This document shows positions 4,386 to 5,257 of a stretch of DNA of 5,257 nt, piece after piece. Location of the stretch: positions 1-5,257 of the forward strand of contig JAIPER010000285.1 in NCBI GenBank assembly GCA_021737115.1, written 5' to 3'. The DNA comes from Desulfohalobiaceae bacterium (GTDB taxonomy: Bacteria > Desulfobacterota > Desulfovibrionia > Desulfovibrionales > Desulfothermaceae). Each line of letters starts with the position of its first letter. Within the stretch, counting starts at the first letter, position 1. The notes below the pieces were generated by a model. It did no database searches. It was given only the letters and a program-made list of their open reading frames with translations, and was not told where the DNA came from. A program made the translations under genes and the position numbers.

Positions 4386-5257
4386 ATACTGCCTGAAAAC
4401 AAACCTGCGCATGGAGACATTCAACACCAGCCCCAGGAGGCAGAAATTGATGACCGTGGAGGTTCCACCGTAGCTCAAGAAAGGCAGGGGGATCCCAACG
4501 ATGGGCATCAGACCAAGGACCATGCCCATATTGATCAGTATCTGCCAGAAAAAGTAGAAAAAAATCCCACAAACCAGATAATGGCCGAAACTGTCCTTGG
4601 AATCTTCGACCACGCATAGAATCTGATATAAAAAGAGGCAAAACAGGGTCAAAAGTGTGAGGCAACCAAAAAAACCCCACTCTTCCCCGAATACAGCCAG
4701 GGCAAAATCGGTATGCTTTTCAGGCAGGAACATCAACTGACTCTGGGTGCCCTCTAGAAATCCCTTTCCCCAGGCCCCGCCGGAACCGATGGCAATTTTG
4801 GATTGAATGATGTTATAGCCGGCCCCCAGGGGATCCTGTTCCGGGTGCAAAAAGGTCAAGATCCTCTGTTTCTGGTACCCTTTCAAGAAAAACCATCCCC
4901 AGGGAAGGGTCAGAGGGAGGGCCAGACACAGAATCCTGAAGACCCTTTTCTCCAAGCCCTTGTACAAGAGCATACTGGCCATGATCAACGAAAGATTCAG
5001 CCCCGAGCCTAAATCCGGCTGCAAAATGATGAGACCGGCCGGGACCAGAACCAGCAGGAGCAGTTTCCACAGATCACCCCAGTCGATCCTGCCCTGCAGG
5101 CGGGAAATACTATGGGCTGCCATGATCAGGACGCTCAGCTTGGCGATTTCAGTGGGCTGCAGACTAAAGCCCCCCAGGCTGATCCACCGCCTGGCCCCGA
5201 AGATCTCCTGTGAAAAGCACAGGACCCAGACCAGGAGCATGAGAGAAAACAGATACA
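4383..5257 (-). CDS. rodA: RodA, SEDS-family peptidoglycan glycosyltransferase (5' end off-window)
   Basis: The last 290 or so residues of a protein usually near 370; the frame is open through the right edge, so the first 80 or so residues, including the first membrane helices, are missing. RodA polymerises lipid II into glycan strands for side-wall growth, working in the inner membrane with PBP2, MreB, MreC and MreD. Family signatures in order: GARRWISLGGFSLQPTEIAKL (about 5199-5137), LQPDLGSGL (about 5025-4999), GYNIIQSKIAIGSGG, the extracytoplasmic loop PEKHTDF, GEEWGF, and GIPLPFLSYGGTS (about 4496-4458). The Asp of HTDF (codon 4707-4709) corresponds to the essential catalytic Asp of characterised RodA proteins. 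Many hydrophobic helices lie between the motifs. The LQPDLGSGL and HTDF motifs separate RodA from FtsW only by degree, but GARRW and the loop sequence favour RodA. The C-terminus ends normally, and its TAA lies in the palindrome shared with the convergent gene. Confidence 0.93.
   Translation of the reverse strand, partial: YLFSLMLLVWVLCFSQEIFGARRWISLGGFSLQPTEIAKLSVLIMAAHSISRLQGRIDWGDLWKLLLLVLVPAGLIILQPDLGSGLNLSLIMASMLLYKGLEKRVFRILCLALPLTLPWGWFFLKGYQKQRILTFLHPEQDPLGAGYNIIQSKIAIGSGGAWGKGFLEGTQSQLMFLPEKHTDFALAVFGEEWGFFGCLTLLTLFCLFLYQILCVVEDSKDSFGHYLVCGIFFYFFWQILINMGMVLGLMPIVGIPLPFLSYGGTSTVINFCLLGLVLNVSMRRFVFRQY

Noticed and set aside
4234..4680. A 148-codon minus-strand frame crossing the palindrome and the end of rodA
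   Set aside because: Most of it is rodA in the wrong frame; the remainder is translated palindrome. No ribosome site or domain supports it.

Overview
The window looks like a stretch of a Gram-negative chromosome. The house-keeping genes (pyrF, tRNA-Val, tRNA-Asp, rodA) and the style of their proteins suggest a deltaproteobacterial, sulfate-reducer-like organism, perhaps a halophilic Desulfovibrionales member. That placement is an inference from protein style and gene neighbourhood, not a measured result.

Layout, left to right. (1) The 3' end of a gene that begins off-window; its last recognisable residues resemble the C-terminus of PHP-domain (CehA/McbA-type) metallohydrolases. Its frame runs on unexpectedly into the next gene. 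(2) A class I SAM methyltransferase (317-1087) behind a near-perfect ribosome binding site. It closely resembles the single-domain phosphoethanolamine N-methyltransferases. (3) Tail to tail with it, overlapping by 9 bp, a MarR-family regulator (1079-1600, minus) whose sequence style recalls the EctR/CosR osmolyte regulators. (4) An AT-rich, gene-free stretch of 390 bp (1601-1990) full of short inverted repeats. (5) pyrF (1991-2731), the last enzyme of UMP synthesis. (6) A compact tRNA operon with a consensus-like promoter, tRNA-Val(UAC), tRNA-Asp(GUC) and a textbook intrinsic terminator (2758-3007). (7) A TraB/TIKI-superfamily membrane protein (3055-4233). (8) A long imperfect palindrome (4231-4385) that fills the whole gap between two convergent genes and supplies the TAA stop of each. 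(9) The 3' four-fifths of rodA on the minus strand, running off the right edge.

Functionally the left third may be a small osmolyte or phosphobase-methylation locus: a methyltransferase with a neighbouring MarR-type regulator. The remainder is conserved house-keeping: pyrimidine synthesis, tRNAs and the cell-elongation glycosyltransferase. I found no CRISPR array, no transposase gene and no phage gene. The observations most worth following are the stop-to-stop palindrome and the methyltransferase, which keeps most phosphobase-binding positions but changes two of them.
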